Assembly: GCF_001698815.1 (NCBI RefSeq)
Contig: NZ_LGSI01000050.1
Span: 62,001-126,000, forward strand
Direction: 5' to 3'
DNA from: Pseudomonas syringae
GTDB lineage: Bacteria; Pseudomonadota; Gammaproteobacteria; Pseudomonadales; Pseudomonadaceae
Length of the DNA stretch: 64,000 bases
The notes under the pieces were generated by a model. The model was not told the DNA's origin. It saw only the letters and a list, made by a program, of their open reading frames with translations, and did no database searches. Positions 1 to 7,766 of the stretch are shown one piece after another. A program made the position numbers and the translations under genes. Within the stretch, counting starts at the first letter, position 1. Every line of letters starts with the position of its first letter.

Positions 1-121
1 CATGACCGCCGCCGCCGATGATCACCACGTCATAGGAAGATTTGAGTTCCTTGGGCGGCGGCAGGTCGACGTCTACCGGGTATTCCGAGCTGAGCCCGTA
101 TTTCAATAGATTGAAAGGCAT
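1..121 (-). CDS. mgdA: N-methylglutamate dehydrogenase subunit A (SoxB-like FAD oxidoreductase), N-terminal part only
   Basis: Only the first 40 codons lie in the window; the gene continues past the left edge. The start is the ATG at 121 with a GGAGG ribosome site just upstream. The visible protein ends in a hydrophobic beta strand and glycine-rich loop (DVVIIGGGG), the FAD-binding Rossmann entry of SoxB/DadA-type flavoproteins. It overlaps the end of folD by 19 bases, so it is translationally coupled. Next to purU, folD and the mgs/gmaS genes, the best reading is the SoxB-like subunit that oxidises N-methylglutamate to glutamate plus C1. Sarcosine oxidase beta subunit is the alternative and cannot be excluded from 40 residues. 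Confidence 0.6.
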   Translation of the reverse strand, partial: MPFNLLKYGLSSEYPVDVDLPPPKELKSSYDVVIIGGGGH

Positions 122-1008
122 ACGGCCTCCGATTGGCTGCGTTGCGCTTGGGCCTGCTGCAAGGCAGCGGTGACCGTGTTTTTCATCAGGAAGGCGATGG
201 TCATCGGGCCGACGCCGCCGGGCACCGGAGTGATGGCCGAGACCTGGGGCAGGACGCTGTCAAAATCCACATCGCCCACCAGCCGACTGCGGCCGTGGTC
301 GTCGATGCGGTTGATGCCAACGTCGATGACCACTGCGCCGGGTTTGAGCCAACTGGCGTCGATCAAGCGCGGCTTGCCGACTGCGGCAATCACAATGTCG
401 GCCAGCTGACACAGCGCCTTGGCATCGGTACTGCGCGAATGCACCACCGTCACCGAGCAATGGGCTTGAAGGAGCAGGGCGGCCATGGGTTTGCCGACGA
501 TATTGGAACGGCCGATGACCACCGCGTGTTTGCCGCTCAGGTCGCCGCAGGCTTCGCGCAACAGATACATGCAGCCACTGGGCGTGCAGGGCGTCAGCAC
601 CTCGCGGCCCTGACTCAGGCCGCCGACGTTTTCGCTGTGAAAACCGTCGACGTCTTTGCGCGGATCAATCGCCTGCAAGGCGCGGGCTTCTTCAATGTGC
701 GCCGGCAATGGCAGCTGCAAGAGGATGCCGTTGACGCCGGGGTCGGCGTTCAGTTCGGCAATCACGTTGAGCAGCTGCGCTTGCGAGGTGTCGGCGCTCA
801 GGCGGTATTCCAGAGAGCGAATGCCAGCCTCTTCGGCGCGCAGAATCTTGTTGCGCACATAGACCTGACTCGCTGGATCTTCACCCAGCAAAATCACTGC
901 CAGCGCCGGTTCGATGCCGTCGCGTTTGAGCGCCGCCACGTCTTGTTTCACCTGGGTCAGAACCCGGGCCGCTGCGGCTTTGCCGTCGATCAATTTAGAG
1001 GTATTCAC
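103..1008 (-). CDS. folD: Methylene-THF dehydrogenase / methenyl-THF cyclohydrolase, copy 1
   Basis: A 301-residue cytosolic FolD that interconverts 5,10-methylene-THF and 10-formyl-THF with NADP. Visible family marks are the active-site region YVRNK (Lys54), QLPLP at 98-102, the KDVDGFH segment near 118-124, the NADP loop GRSNIVGKP at 166-174 and PGGVGPMT at 263-270. It overlaps purU by 4 bases (ATGA) and the next flavoprotein gene by 19. In this operon it would oxidise the methylene-THF made when N-methylglutamate is demethylated. A second folD lies at 9166-10077, so this is probably a pathway-dedicated copy rather than the housekeeping gene. Confidence 0.93.
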   Translation of the reverse strand: MNTSKLIDGKAAAARVLTQVKQDVAALKRDGIEPALAVILLGEDPASQVYVRNKILRAEEAGIRSLEYRLSADTSQAQLLNVIAELNADPGVNGILLQLPLPAHIEEARALQAIDPRKDVDGFHSENVGGLSQGREVLTPCTPSGCMYLLREACGDLSGKHAVVIGRSNIVGKPMAALLLQAHCSVTVVHSRSTDAKALCQLADIVIAAVGKPRLIDASWLKPGAVVIDVGINRIDDHGRSRLVGDVDFDSVLPQVSAITPVPGGVGPMTIAFLMKNTVTAALQQAQAQRSQSEAVCLSIY

Positions 1009-1871
1009 CGGAAAATCACCGTTCTGTCCTTGTTGAGGAAGACGCGATGTTCCAAGTGGTATTTAACCGCCTTGGACAGCGCCACGGTTTCTGTATCGCG
1101 GCCCATGGCCACCAGATCGGCGGGCAGGTAAGCGTGATCGACACGCTGCACTTCCTGCTCGATGATCGGACCTTCGTCCAGGTCGCTGGTGACGTAATGC
1201 GCCGTGGCGCCGATCAGCTTCACGCCTCGCTCGTAAGCCTGGTGATAAGGCTTGGCGCCCTTGAAACCGGGCAGGAACGAATGGTGGATATTGATCGCCC
1301 GGCCCGAAAGCTGCTTGCACAAGTCATCGGACAGGATCTGCATGTAGCGGGCCAGCACCACCAGTTCGGTGCGGGTGTCGTCCACCACTTTCATCAGCTC
1401 GGCTTCCTGCGCTGCCTTGGTGTCCTTGGTCACCGGCAGGTAGATAAAGCGGATGCCCTCGCGCTCGGCCATGTGCCGCAATTCGAGGTGGTTGGAGACG
1501 ATGGCGGTGATGGTCATGTCCATCTCGCCTTTGTGATAGCGGTACAGCAGGTCGGTCAGGCAATGGTCGAACTTGCTGACCATCAACAACACGCGCATTG
1601 GTTCGCGGGTGTCGTGCAATTCCCATTGCATGGCAAACGCAGCGGCGACGTCATCGAAACCGGCCTTGAGCTTTGCGATGTCGCCTTCATGGCCGTCGTT
1701 GAAGCGGAACACCGCGCGCATGAAGAATTTGCCGCTGAACTCGTCGTCGAACTGCGCCATTTCACCGATGTAGCAGCTGTTGTTCGCCAGGTAGGAAGTG
1801 ACGGCGGCAACGATGCCGGAAGTGGCCGGGCAGCTGATCTTGAGAATGAAATGGTTCTTTTCGTGTTGCAT
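1005..1871 (-). CDS. purU: Formyltetrahydrofolate deformylase, copy 1
   Basis: A 288-residue PurU that hydrolyses 10-formyl-THF to formate and THF. An N-terminal ACT domain (about 8-90) precedes a formyltransferase-fold domain with the Asn-His-Asp triad readable as Asn194, His196 (NIHHS) and Asp232 (DEGPIIEQ). His and Asp are 36 residues apart, as in GART-type enzymes. The ATG at 1871 follows a GAGGGAAAGCC ribosome site. It is the first gene of the purU-folD-mgdA operon. It regenerates free THF while C1 units leave as formate, which fits growth on methylamine as a nitrogen source. A paralogue of the same length is at 15670-16536. Confidence 0.92.
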   Translation of the reverse strand: MQHEKNHFILKISCPATSGIVAAVTSYLANNSCYIGEMAQFDDEFSGKFFMRAVFRFNDGHEGDIAKLKAGFDDVAAAFAMQWELHDTREPMRVLLMVSKFDHCLTDLLYRYHKGEMDMTITAIVSNHLELRHMAEREGIRFIYLPVTKDTKAAQEAELMKVVDDTRTELVVLARYMQILSDDLCKQLSGRAINIHHSFLPGFKGAKPYHQAYERGVKLIGATAHYVTSDLDEGPIIEQEVQRVDHAYLPADLVAMGRDTETVALSKAVKYHLEHRVFLNKDRTVIFR

Positions 1872-2102
1872 GGCTTTCCCTCGGAAGAATGGCGGCAGCT
1901 CGGCGCAGGGCGAAAATTCATGGGTGAAATAGGTTTTCGTGGGTGAAGAAAAATTCTCTACAGGAATTAAATATTCACGATGCCGTTTTATAGGCGAAAG
2001 GGAATTGCGCGTCTAGAGCTTTATGGAAAGTTTTTTAACTGTCAGGAAATTTTTATGAGGTGTAGGGGCGATTCCGCGCAATAGGTATTGGTATTGGTAC
2101 AT

Positions 2103-2185
2103 TTCCCTTTTGGGAGCGAGCCAGCGCTAACGCCGTAAATCTGTGTCGCCGCCACGAGCGCCTCGCGAATAAATTCGCTCCTACA
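2103..2185. repeat. REP-like palindromes between purU and the XRE gene
   Basis: The 327-base gap 1872-2198 has no gene. Its distal part holds two facing REP-like half units: GGGAGCGAG near 2111 and a complete hairpin unit at 2163-2185, TCGCGAATAAATTCGCTCC followed by TACA. The rest is AT-richer leader DNA upstream of purU. No convincing sigma-54 or sigma-70 promoter could be assigned by eye for purU. Confidence 0.6.
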
Positions 2186-2198
2186 GGGCGGGCTTGCC

Positions 2199-2828
2199 TT
2201 ACTCCCCCTGCGCCCCGTAATTCATGATCGACAGCAAGCGAATCGGTACTTTGACCAACTCTTCGGGACCATGCGGAATGTCGCCGTCGAAAGTCAGGCT
2301 ATCGCCAGCCTGCATGCGGTACAGCTGATTGCCATGCCGATACACCAGTTCACCCTCCAGCAAATGCAGGAACTCGGTGCCAGGATGGGAGAAGGTCGGG
2401 AACTCTTCGCTGGCGTCGTCCATGGTCACCATGTACGCCTCGAAACTCTTCTTCGGCCCACGCGTGTGGTTGAGCAGGTGATAGGTGTGACCTTTCTCGG
2501 TCCCGCGCCGGACCACTTCCAGTCCTTCATCGGCCTTGACCAACAAGGCGCTGCTGCCTTTCTGATCGTATTGGGCGAACAGCTTGGACATGGGCATGCC
2601 CAGCACATCGCATAGACGGCTGAGGTTATCCAGGCTGGTGGAGACCTGCGCGTTCTCGATCTTGCTCAGCATGCCTTGGCTGATGCCCGCGATCCGCGCC
2701 ACATCGGCCAGCTTCAATTCCTGCGCTTGACGCTGGCGCTTGATCTGTATGCCCAGGTACTGCTCGAGTTTCAACTTGGGTTCGGGTTCGTTCGGCATGT
2801 TCATCAGGTCTGCACACTTTCCGTTCAT
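2199..2828 (-). CDS. XRE-family regulator with C-terminal cupin
   Basis: About 209 residues. Residues 22-80 form a lambda-repressor-type helix-turn-helix (DVARIAGISQGMLSKIENAQVSTS), and 120-200 form a double-stranded beta-helix cupin (HPGTEFLHLLEGE, GDSLTFDGDIPHG). This is the architecture of XRE-cupin regulators of amine and amino-acid metabolism such as PuuR. It lies between the two methylamine operons and reads away from gmaS, so it is the obvious local regulator, perhaps sensing methylamine or a gamma-glutamyl/N-methylglutamate intermediate in the cupin. The start may instead be an internal ATG at 2804 or 2798; the ribosome site does not decide it. The assignment of target and ligand is inference. 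Confidence 0.85.
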   Translation of the reverse strand: MNGKCADLMNMPNEPEPKLKLEQYLGIQIKRQRQAQELKLADVARIAGISQGMLSKIENAQVSTSLDNLSRLCDVLGMPMSKLFAQYDQKGSSALLVKADEGLEVVRRGTEKGHTYHLLNHTRGPKKSFEAYMVTMDDASEEFPTFSHPGTEFLHLLEGELVYRHGNQLYRMQAGDSLTFDGDIPHGPEELVKVPIRLLSIMNYGAQGE

Positions 2829-2841
2829 TAATCTTTATTTC

Positions 2842-2856
2842 GCACCAGTAATGTGC
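2842..2856. promoter_or_regulatory. NtrC binding site upstream of gmaS
   Basis: GCACCAGTAATGTGC is an exact GCAC-N7-GTGC match to the NtrC (NRI) consensus. It lies about 118 bases upstream of a sigma-54 promoter, a normal enhancer distance. It implies induction of the gmaS-mgs operon under nitrogen limitation. Confidence 0.75.
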
Positions 2857-2973
2857 GAATTGCCCGACTGGTGAATTCTTGGGCGTTTGGTTATTCCCAC
2901 GGAGAAAACAAGTTTCCCATATATACAGCAGAAATTCCCGTACTCGCTCCATTTGTCTCTTGGCATACCAAAG

Positions 2974-2989
2974 TGGCAAGGGCTTTGCA
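2974..2989 (+). promoter_or_regulatory. Sigma-54 promoter of gmaS-mgsABC
   Basis: TGGCAAGGGCTTTGCA matches TGGCACG-N4-TTGCW with the invariant GG and GC at the correct 12-base register. Transcription should start near 3000, giving a leader of about 97 bases before the gmaS ATG. A palindrome GGGAAACTAACTTTCC (2998-3013) sits on the predicted start and a related inverted repeat is at 2901-2918. These are possible sites for the XRE-cupin protein. Confidence 0.75.
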
Positions 2990-3096
2990 TTCCTCAAGGG
3001 AAACTAACTTTCCTTCTCGGAATAAGTTGTCGAGAGAAGGCGGTTGGAAAGCGATCCTTATCTACAACGCTTGCCATTCGCGAGGAGTGAATTCGC

Positions 3097-4431
3097 ATGT
3101 TGCCACCAGAAACACAGCGCTTGATCGAGGAACACGGGATCAAATACGTGCTGGCGCAATTCGTTGATATCCATGGCGCCGCGAAAACCAAGTCGGTGCC
3201 GATCTGCGGTCTGGAAGCTGTGGCTGAAGCCGGTGCGGGTTTCGCCGGTTTCGCCATCTGCGGCATGGGCATGGAGCCCCACGGGCCGGACTTCATGGCC
3301 AAGGGCGATCTGTCGACCCTGACACCGGTGCCCTGGCAGCCGGGCTACGGTCGGGTGGTGTGCATCGGTCATGTCGATGGCAAGCCGCATCCTTATGACA
3401 GCCGCTACGTCCTGCAACAACAGGTTCAGCGCCTGAAAGACAAGGGCTGGACCCTGAACACCGGGCTTGAGCCTGAATTCAACCTCATGCGCCGGGACGA
3501 AGCCGGCAAGCTGCAACTGGTGGACGCCAGCGATAACCTCGACAAGCCGTGTTACGACTATAAAGGCCTGTCCCGTTCCCGGGCGTTTCTCGAACGTCTG
3601 ACCGAAGCCTTGCAGCCGGTGGGTTTCGAGATCTATCAAATTGACCACGAAGACGCCAACGGCCAGTTCGAGATCAATTACACCTACAGCGACGCCATGG
3701 AGTCGGCGGACCGTTTCACTTTCTTCCGTATGGCGGCCGGCGAGATCGCCAATGACATGGGCATGATCTGCTCGTTCATGCCCAAGCCGGACCCGAAACG
3801 TGCTGGCAACGGCATGCACTTTCACCTGTCCATCGCCAGTGCCGAAAGCAAGAACCTGTTCTTCGATGCCAGCGACAAGAACGGCATGGGCCTGTCGAAA
3901 ATGGCCTATCACTTCGCTGCCGGTCTGCTCGCTCATGGCCCGGCGCTGTGTGCCTTCGCCGCGCCGACCGTGAATTCCTACAAGCGTCTGGTGGTTGGTA
4001 ACTCGTTGTCCGGCGCGACCTGGGCGCCAGCGTTTATTGCCTTTGGCGCCAACAACCGCTCGGCCATGGTTCGCGTGCCATATGGCCGTCTGGAGTTTCG
4101 CCTGCCGGATGCCGGTTGCAATCCGTATCTGGTCAGCGCCGCGATCATTGCCGCCGGGCTGGACGGCATCGACCGTCAACTGGAACCCGATCAGATCTGC
4201 AATGAAAACCTCTACAGCCTGAGCCTCGAAGAAATCGCCGCACGCGGCATCGGTACCTTGCCGCAATCGCTAAAAGAGGCCTGCGATGCACTGGAAGCCG
4301 ACCCGCTGTTCGCCGAAGTCATGGGCCAGGAAATCGTCGGTGAGTTCATCAAGCTCAAGCGCATGGAGTGGGTGGAATACAGCCGCCATGTAAGTGATTG
4401 GGAAATCAAACGCTACACCGAGTTTTTCTGA
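3097..4431 (+). CDS. gmaS: Gamma-glutamylmethylamide synthetase (GlnT-type glutamine synthetase)
   Basis: A 444-residue glutamine-synthetase-family enzyme with ATG at 3097 after a GAGGAG site. The beta-grasp N-terminus occupies about the first 105 residues. The catalytic domain shows the ATP-site motif NGMHFHLS and the segment VNSYKRL followed by RVPYGRLEFRLPDAGCNPY. The family includes GlnT and GmaS. Being immediately followed by mgsABC and facing mgd genes, GmaS is preferred: ATP + glutamate + methylamine to gamma-glutamylmethylamide. Housekeeping GlnA-type enzymes are somewhat longer (about 468) and not in such operons. It has its own NtrC/sigma-54 promoter. Confidence 0.87.
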   Translation: MLPPETQRLIEEHGIKYVLAQFVDIHGAAKTKSVPICGLEAVAEAGAGFAGFAICGMGMEPHGPDFMAKGDLSTLTPVPWQPGYGRVVCIGHVDGKPHPYDSRYVLQQQVQRLKDKGWTLNTGLEPEFNLMRRDEAGKLQLVDASDNLDKPCYDYKGLSRSRAFLERLTEALQPVGFEIYQIDHEDANGQFEINYTYSDAMESADRFTFFRMAAGEIANDMGMICSFMPKPDPKRAGNGMHFHLSIASAESKNLFFDASDKNGMGLSKMAYHFAAGLLAHGPALCAFAAPTVNSYKRLVVGNSLSGATWAPAFIAFGANNRSAMVRVPYGRLEFRLPDAGCNPYLVSAAIIAAGLDGIDRQLEPDQICNENLYSLSLEEIAARGIGTLPQSLKEACDALEADPLFAEVMGQEIVGEFIKLKRMEWVEYSRHVSDWEIKRYTEFF

Positions 4432-4502
4432 TCAGCCTGCAACCCTAACTATTTTCGACGCCTTGCGAATGACAGGGCGTTTTCTGCCCAGGAGTTTTGG
4501 AT

Positions 4503-5408
4503 ATGTGTGGAATCGTGGGTCTCTACCTGAAGAACCCCAAGCTGGAATCCCAACTCGGCAAACTGTTTGAACCGATGCTCGAAGCCATGACGGATCGTGG
4601 CCCGGACAGCGCCGGTTTTGCGATTTATGGCGATGAAGTGGGTGATGGCTGGATCAAGCTGACCTTGCAGGCCACCACCGATGACTACGATTTTCAGGCG
4701 CTGGTCGGCGAACTGGAAGGTCGGCTCGGCGCGTCTCTGGACTGGTTTCAGAACGCCAGCGCCATCGTGCTGAAGATCAAGGCTGAAGAAGCCGTGGTGC
4801 GTGCCGCATTGGCCGAGCTGGCGCCGAGCGTGCGAATCATGAGCGCTGGCAAGAGCATTGAAATCCTCAAGGGCATGGGTTTGCCTCGGGAAATCTCCGA
4901 GCGTTTCGGCCTGGGGAACATGAAGGGCAGCCACATCATCGGCCACACCCGCATGGCCACCGAAAGCGCCGTGACCATGGAAGGCAGTCACCCGTTTTCC
5001 ACCGGCGCCGACCTGTGCCTGGTGCACAACGGCTCGCTGTCCAACCACTTCCGTCTGCGCCAGGAATTGCGCCGCGAAGGCATCAATTTCGATACCGAAA
5101 ACGACACTGAAGTCGCCGCCGGTTACCTGGCCTGGCGCCTGCAGCAAGGCGACTCGCTGAAGACTGCGCTGGACAGTTCGCTGGAAGCGCTGGACGGCTT
5201 CTTCACCTTCGCCATCGGCACCCGCAACGGCTTCGCGGTGATCCGCGATCCGATTGCGTGCAAGCCCGCCATCCTCGCCGAAACCGACGATTACGTGGCC
5301 ATGGCTTCGGAATATCAGGCGCTGTCGAGCCTGCCGGGCATCGAAAACGCCAAGGTCTGGGAACCTGCCCCGGCCACCATGTACATCTGGGAACGCGAGT
5401 CGGCTTAA
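4503..5408 (+). CDS. mgsA: N-methylglutamate synthase subunit A (class II glutamine amidotransferase domain)
   Basis: A 301-residue protein beginning MCGIVGLYL: Cys2 becomes the N-terminal nucleophile once Met is removed, so the ATG at 4503 (AGGAG site, 8-base spacing) is the true start rather than the TTG two codons earlier. The class II amidotransferase fold shows GHTRMATES and VHNGSLSNH. It corresponds to GlxB and the amidotransferase part of GltB split into its own gene. It would release methylamine or the methylamido nitrogen from gamma-glutamylmethylamide for the synthase. mgsB and mgsC follow with 11- and 15-base gaps. Confidence 0.87.
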   Translation: MCGIVGLYLKNPKLESQLGKLFEPMLEAMTDRGPDSAGFAIYGDEVGDGWIKLTLQATTDDYDFQALVGELEGRLGASLDWFQNASAIVLKIKAEEAVVRAALAELAPSVRIMSAGKSIEILKGMGLPREISERFGLGNMKGSHIIGHTRMATESAVTMEGSHPFSTGADLCLVHNGSLSNHFRLRQELRREGINFDTENDTEVAAGYLAWRLQQGDSLKTALDSSLEALDGFFTFAIGTRNGFAVIRDPIACKPAILAETDDYVAMASEYQALSSLPGIENAKVWEPAPATMYIWERESA

Positions 5409-5419
5409 GGAACGCACAC

Positions 5420-6103
5420 ATGAAAACTATCGATCTTTCCACTTCCACCGTGCGTGAGCTGAATCAGGCGCTGCACGATCAAGTCAACAATGTTCAGGAC
5501 CGCGAATGGGTCGTGACTCATTCCAACGGCGCGCACAACCTTGCGGTTGGCGTCAACGAAGCGGTGTCCATCGATATCCAGGGCCACGCCGGCTACTACT
5601 GCGCGGGCATGAATCAGAAAGCGTCGATTACCGTGCACGGCAATGTCGGCGTTGGTTGTGCCGAAAACATGATGTCCGGATACGTGCGCGTCAAAGGCAG
5701 CGCTTCCCAGGCGGCGGGCGCGACGGCTCACGGCGGCTTGCTGGTCATTGAAGGCGACGCCGGGGCGCGCTGCGGTATTTCCATGAAAGGCATCGACATT
5801 GTGGTCGGCGGCAGCATTGGCCACATGAGCTGCTTCATGGGCCAGGCAGGGCGTCTGGTGGTTTGCGGCGACGCGGGTGATGCGCTGGGCGACTCGCTGT
5901 ACGAAACCCACATCTACGTGAAGGGCGCAGTGGAATCCCTGGGCTCGGACTGCATCGAGAAAGAGATGCGCGCCGAGCACCTGGAAGAACTGCAAGAGCT
6001 GCTCAACCGCGCCGGTTTCGAGCATCATGCGGCTGATTTCAAGCGCTACGGTTCTGCCCGCCAGTTGTACAACTTCAAAGTCGATAACGCGTCCGCGTAC
6101 TGA
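5420..6103 (+). CDS. mgsB: N-methylglutamate synthase subunit B (GXGXG beta-helix domain)
   Basis: A 227-residue protein made largely of the right-handed beta-helix of glutamate synthase (repeated GxxGxxxG-like turns such as VHGNVGVGCAENMMSGYVRV and GSIGHMSCFMGQAG). It matches GlxC and the C-terminal structural domain of GltB. It starts at 5420 after an AAGGAACG site. It acts as the scaffold between the amidotransferase MgsA and the FMN subunit MgsC. Confidence 0.85.
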   Translation: MKTIDLSTSTVRELNQALHDQVNNVQDREWVVTHSNGAHNLAVGVNEAVSIDIQGHAGYYCAGMNQKASITVHGNVGVGCAENMMSGYVRVKGSASQAAGATAHGGLLVIEGDAGARCGISMKGIDIVVGGSIGHMSCFMGQAGRLVVCGDAGDALGDSLYETHIYVKGAVESLGSDCIEKEMRAEHLEELQELLNRAGFEHHAADFKRYGSARQLYNFKVDNASAY

Positions 6104-6118
6104 TCCAGGAGAACCACC

Positions 6119-7462
6119 ATGTCCGAGCCTACAACTCCAAAAGCAGCACCTCCGGTTCTACGCGAGTCGGCCACTTTCGATCGCCTGACCATTCAGGAAA
6201 TCCAGCGTGCCGCCGAAACCGGCATCTATGACATTCGCGGCGGCGGCACCAAGCGCAAGCTGCCGCATTTCGATGACTTGCTGCTGCTCGGCGCCAGCGT
6301 GTCGCGTTATCCGCTGGAAGGCTACCGCGAGAAGTGCGGCACCGATGTGATCCTCGGCAACCGTTTCGCCAAGAAGCCGCTGCACTTGAAGATCCCGGTG
6401 ACCATCGCCGGCATGAGTTTCGGCGCGCTGTCGGCCAACGCCAAAGAAGCCCTCGGCCGTGGCGCGACCATCGCCGGAACCAGCACCACCACCGGCGACG
6501 GCGGCATGACCCCGGAAGAGCGCGGCCAGTCGCAGCATCTGGTTTATCAGTATTTGCCATCGCGTTACGGCATGAACCCGGATGACTTGCGCAAAGCCGA
6601 TGCCATTGAAATCGTCCTGGGGCAGGGCGCCAAGCCGGGCGGCGGCGGCATGTTGCTGGGCATGAAAGTCACCGAACGTGTGGCCGGTATGCGTACTTTG
6701 CCGATTGGCGTCGATCAGCGTTCGGCCTGCCGTCACCCGGACTGGACGGGCCCGGACGATCTGGCGATCAAGATTGCCGAGATCCGCGAAATCACCGATT
6801 GGGAAAAGCCGATCTACGTGAAAATCGGCGCCAGCCGCCCGTATTACGACGTCAAGCTGGCCGTGAAGGCGGGCGCCGACGTCATCGTGCTCGACGGCAT
6901 GCAAGGCGGCACGGCAGCGACACAGGAAGTGTTCATCGAGCACGTCGGCCTGCCGATTCTGTGCTCCATTCCGCAAGCGGTTCAGGCGTTGCAAGAAATG
7001 GGCATGCACCGCAAGGTTCAGCTGATCGTTTCCGGCGGTATTCGTAACGGCGCCGATGTGGCCAAGGCCATGGCGTTGGGCGCTGACGCAGTGGCGATTG
7101 GCACGGCGGCATTGATCGCGCTGGGCGACAACCATCCGCGTCTGGATGAAGAACTGAAAAAAATCGGTTCGGCCGCAGGCTTCTACGACGACTGGCAAAA
7201 CGGCCGCGATCCGGCGGGCATCACCACGCAAGACCCGGAGCTGTCCAAGCGCCTTGATCCGGTGGAAGGTGGCCGTCGCCTGGCCAATTACCTGCGCGTA
7301 TTGGTGCTGGAAGCGCAAACCATGGCCCGCGCCTGCGGCAAGTCGCACCTGCACAACCTTGATCCTGAGGACCTGGTGGCGCTGACGGTCGAATCGGCAG
7401 CCATGGCGCGGGTGCCACTGGCCGGTACATCGTGGATTCCGGGGGCGGTTACGGGTTACTGA
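6119..7462 (+). CDS. mgsC: N-methylglutamate synthase subunit C (FMN-binding glutamate synthase domain)
   Basis: A 447-residue TIM-barrel FMN protein (GlxD family) with ATG at 6119 after CCAGGAG. Glutamate-synthase marks include PVTIAGMSFGALS, GGGGMLLGMKV, YVKIGASRP, DGMQGGTAAT and the phosphate loop IVSGGIRNGADVAKAMALGADAV. With MgsA/B it forms N-methylglutamate. The protein has only four Cys, in separate places (EKCG, SACR, LCSI, RACG). The clustered cysteines that hold the [3Fe-4S] centre in GltB are absent, which I believe is normal for this stand-alone family. It ends the gmaS-mgs operon, followed by a REP pair. Confidence 0.87.
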   Translation: MSEPTTPKAAPPVLRESATFDRLTIQEIQRAAETGIYDIRGGGTKRKLPHFDDLLLLGASVSRYPLEGYREKCGTDVILGNRFAKKPLHLKIPVTIAGMSFGALSANAKEALGRGATIAGTSTTTGDGGMTPEERGQSQHLVYQYLPSRYGMNPDDLRKADAIEIVLGQGAKPGGGGMLLGMKVTERVAGMRTLPIGVDQRSACRHPDWTGPDDLAIKIAEIREITDWEKPIYVKIGASRPYYDVKLAVKAGADVIVLDGMQGGTAATQEVFIEHVGLPILCSIPQAVQALQEMGMHRKVQLIVSGGIRNGADVAKAMALGADAVAIGTAALIALGDNHPRLDEELKKIGSAAGFYDDWQNGRDPAGITTQDPELSKRLDPVEGGRRLANYLRVLVLEAQTMARACGKSHLHNLDPEDLVALTVESAAMARVPLAGTSWIPGAVTGY

Positions 7463-7507
7463 TCACTCAAGAACCGTAGATACCGTCTTGATTCTCATCA
7501 CACACCC

Positions 7508-7599
7508 CGTAGGACCGGCTTTAGCCGGGAGGAGTCCGGTACATTCGCAGCGGTTGCGTCGTCAGACCTTCCGCCCTCCCGGCTCAAGCCGGTCCTACG
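7508..7599. repeat. REP pair (inverted) between mgsC and amtB
   Basis: Two REP units face each other: 7508-7532 (core GGACCGGCTTTAGCCGGGAGG after CGTA, itself a hairpin) and its near-perfect reverse complement at 7575-7599 with a changed loop. It occupies much of the 304-base gap 7463-7766. The rest is a leader for amtB in which I found no in-register sigma-54 promoter. Confidence 0.85.
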
Positions 7600-7766
7600 G
7601 ATCCTGCGTGCCGGCCGACAGGGTGCAATCCACTGTTGGTCTCGCGTCGGATTTTGATCCGTAGGCGCGAGTTTGCGTTGAATTGAAAGAGGCCGCAAAG
7701 GCCCGGCGCCGCACTTCACTTTGCTCACTGCCAGACACTTTCCATTCATTTGCAGGAGCTTCGAAA

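Noticed and set aside
1..121. Sarcosine oxidase beta subunit for the left-edge flavoprotein
   Set aside because: It remains possible, but linkage to gmaS-mgsABC and to the dimethylamine pathway makes N-methylglutamate dehydrogenase the better reading; the other subunits lie outside the window.
133..1131. Long antisense open frames over purU/folD and similar long frames opposite gmaS, mgsC, amtB, tdm, the ABC genes and others
   Set aside because: They mirror well-identified genes on the other strand and show low-complexity His/Gln/Arg-rich translations typical of reverse reading of GC-rich codons.
7660..7740. Sigma-54-like stretches upstream of amtB (for example GGCGCGAGTTTGC, CCGCACTTCACTTTGC)
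   Set aside because: In each case the -24 and -12 elements are one base out of register.
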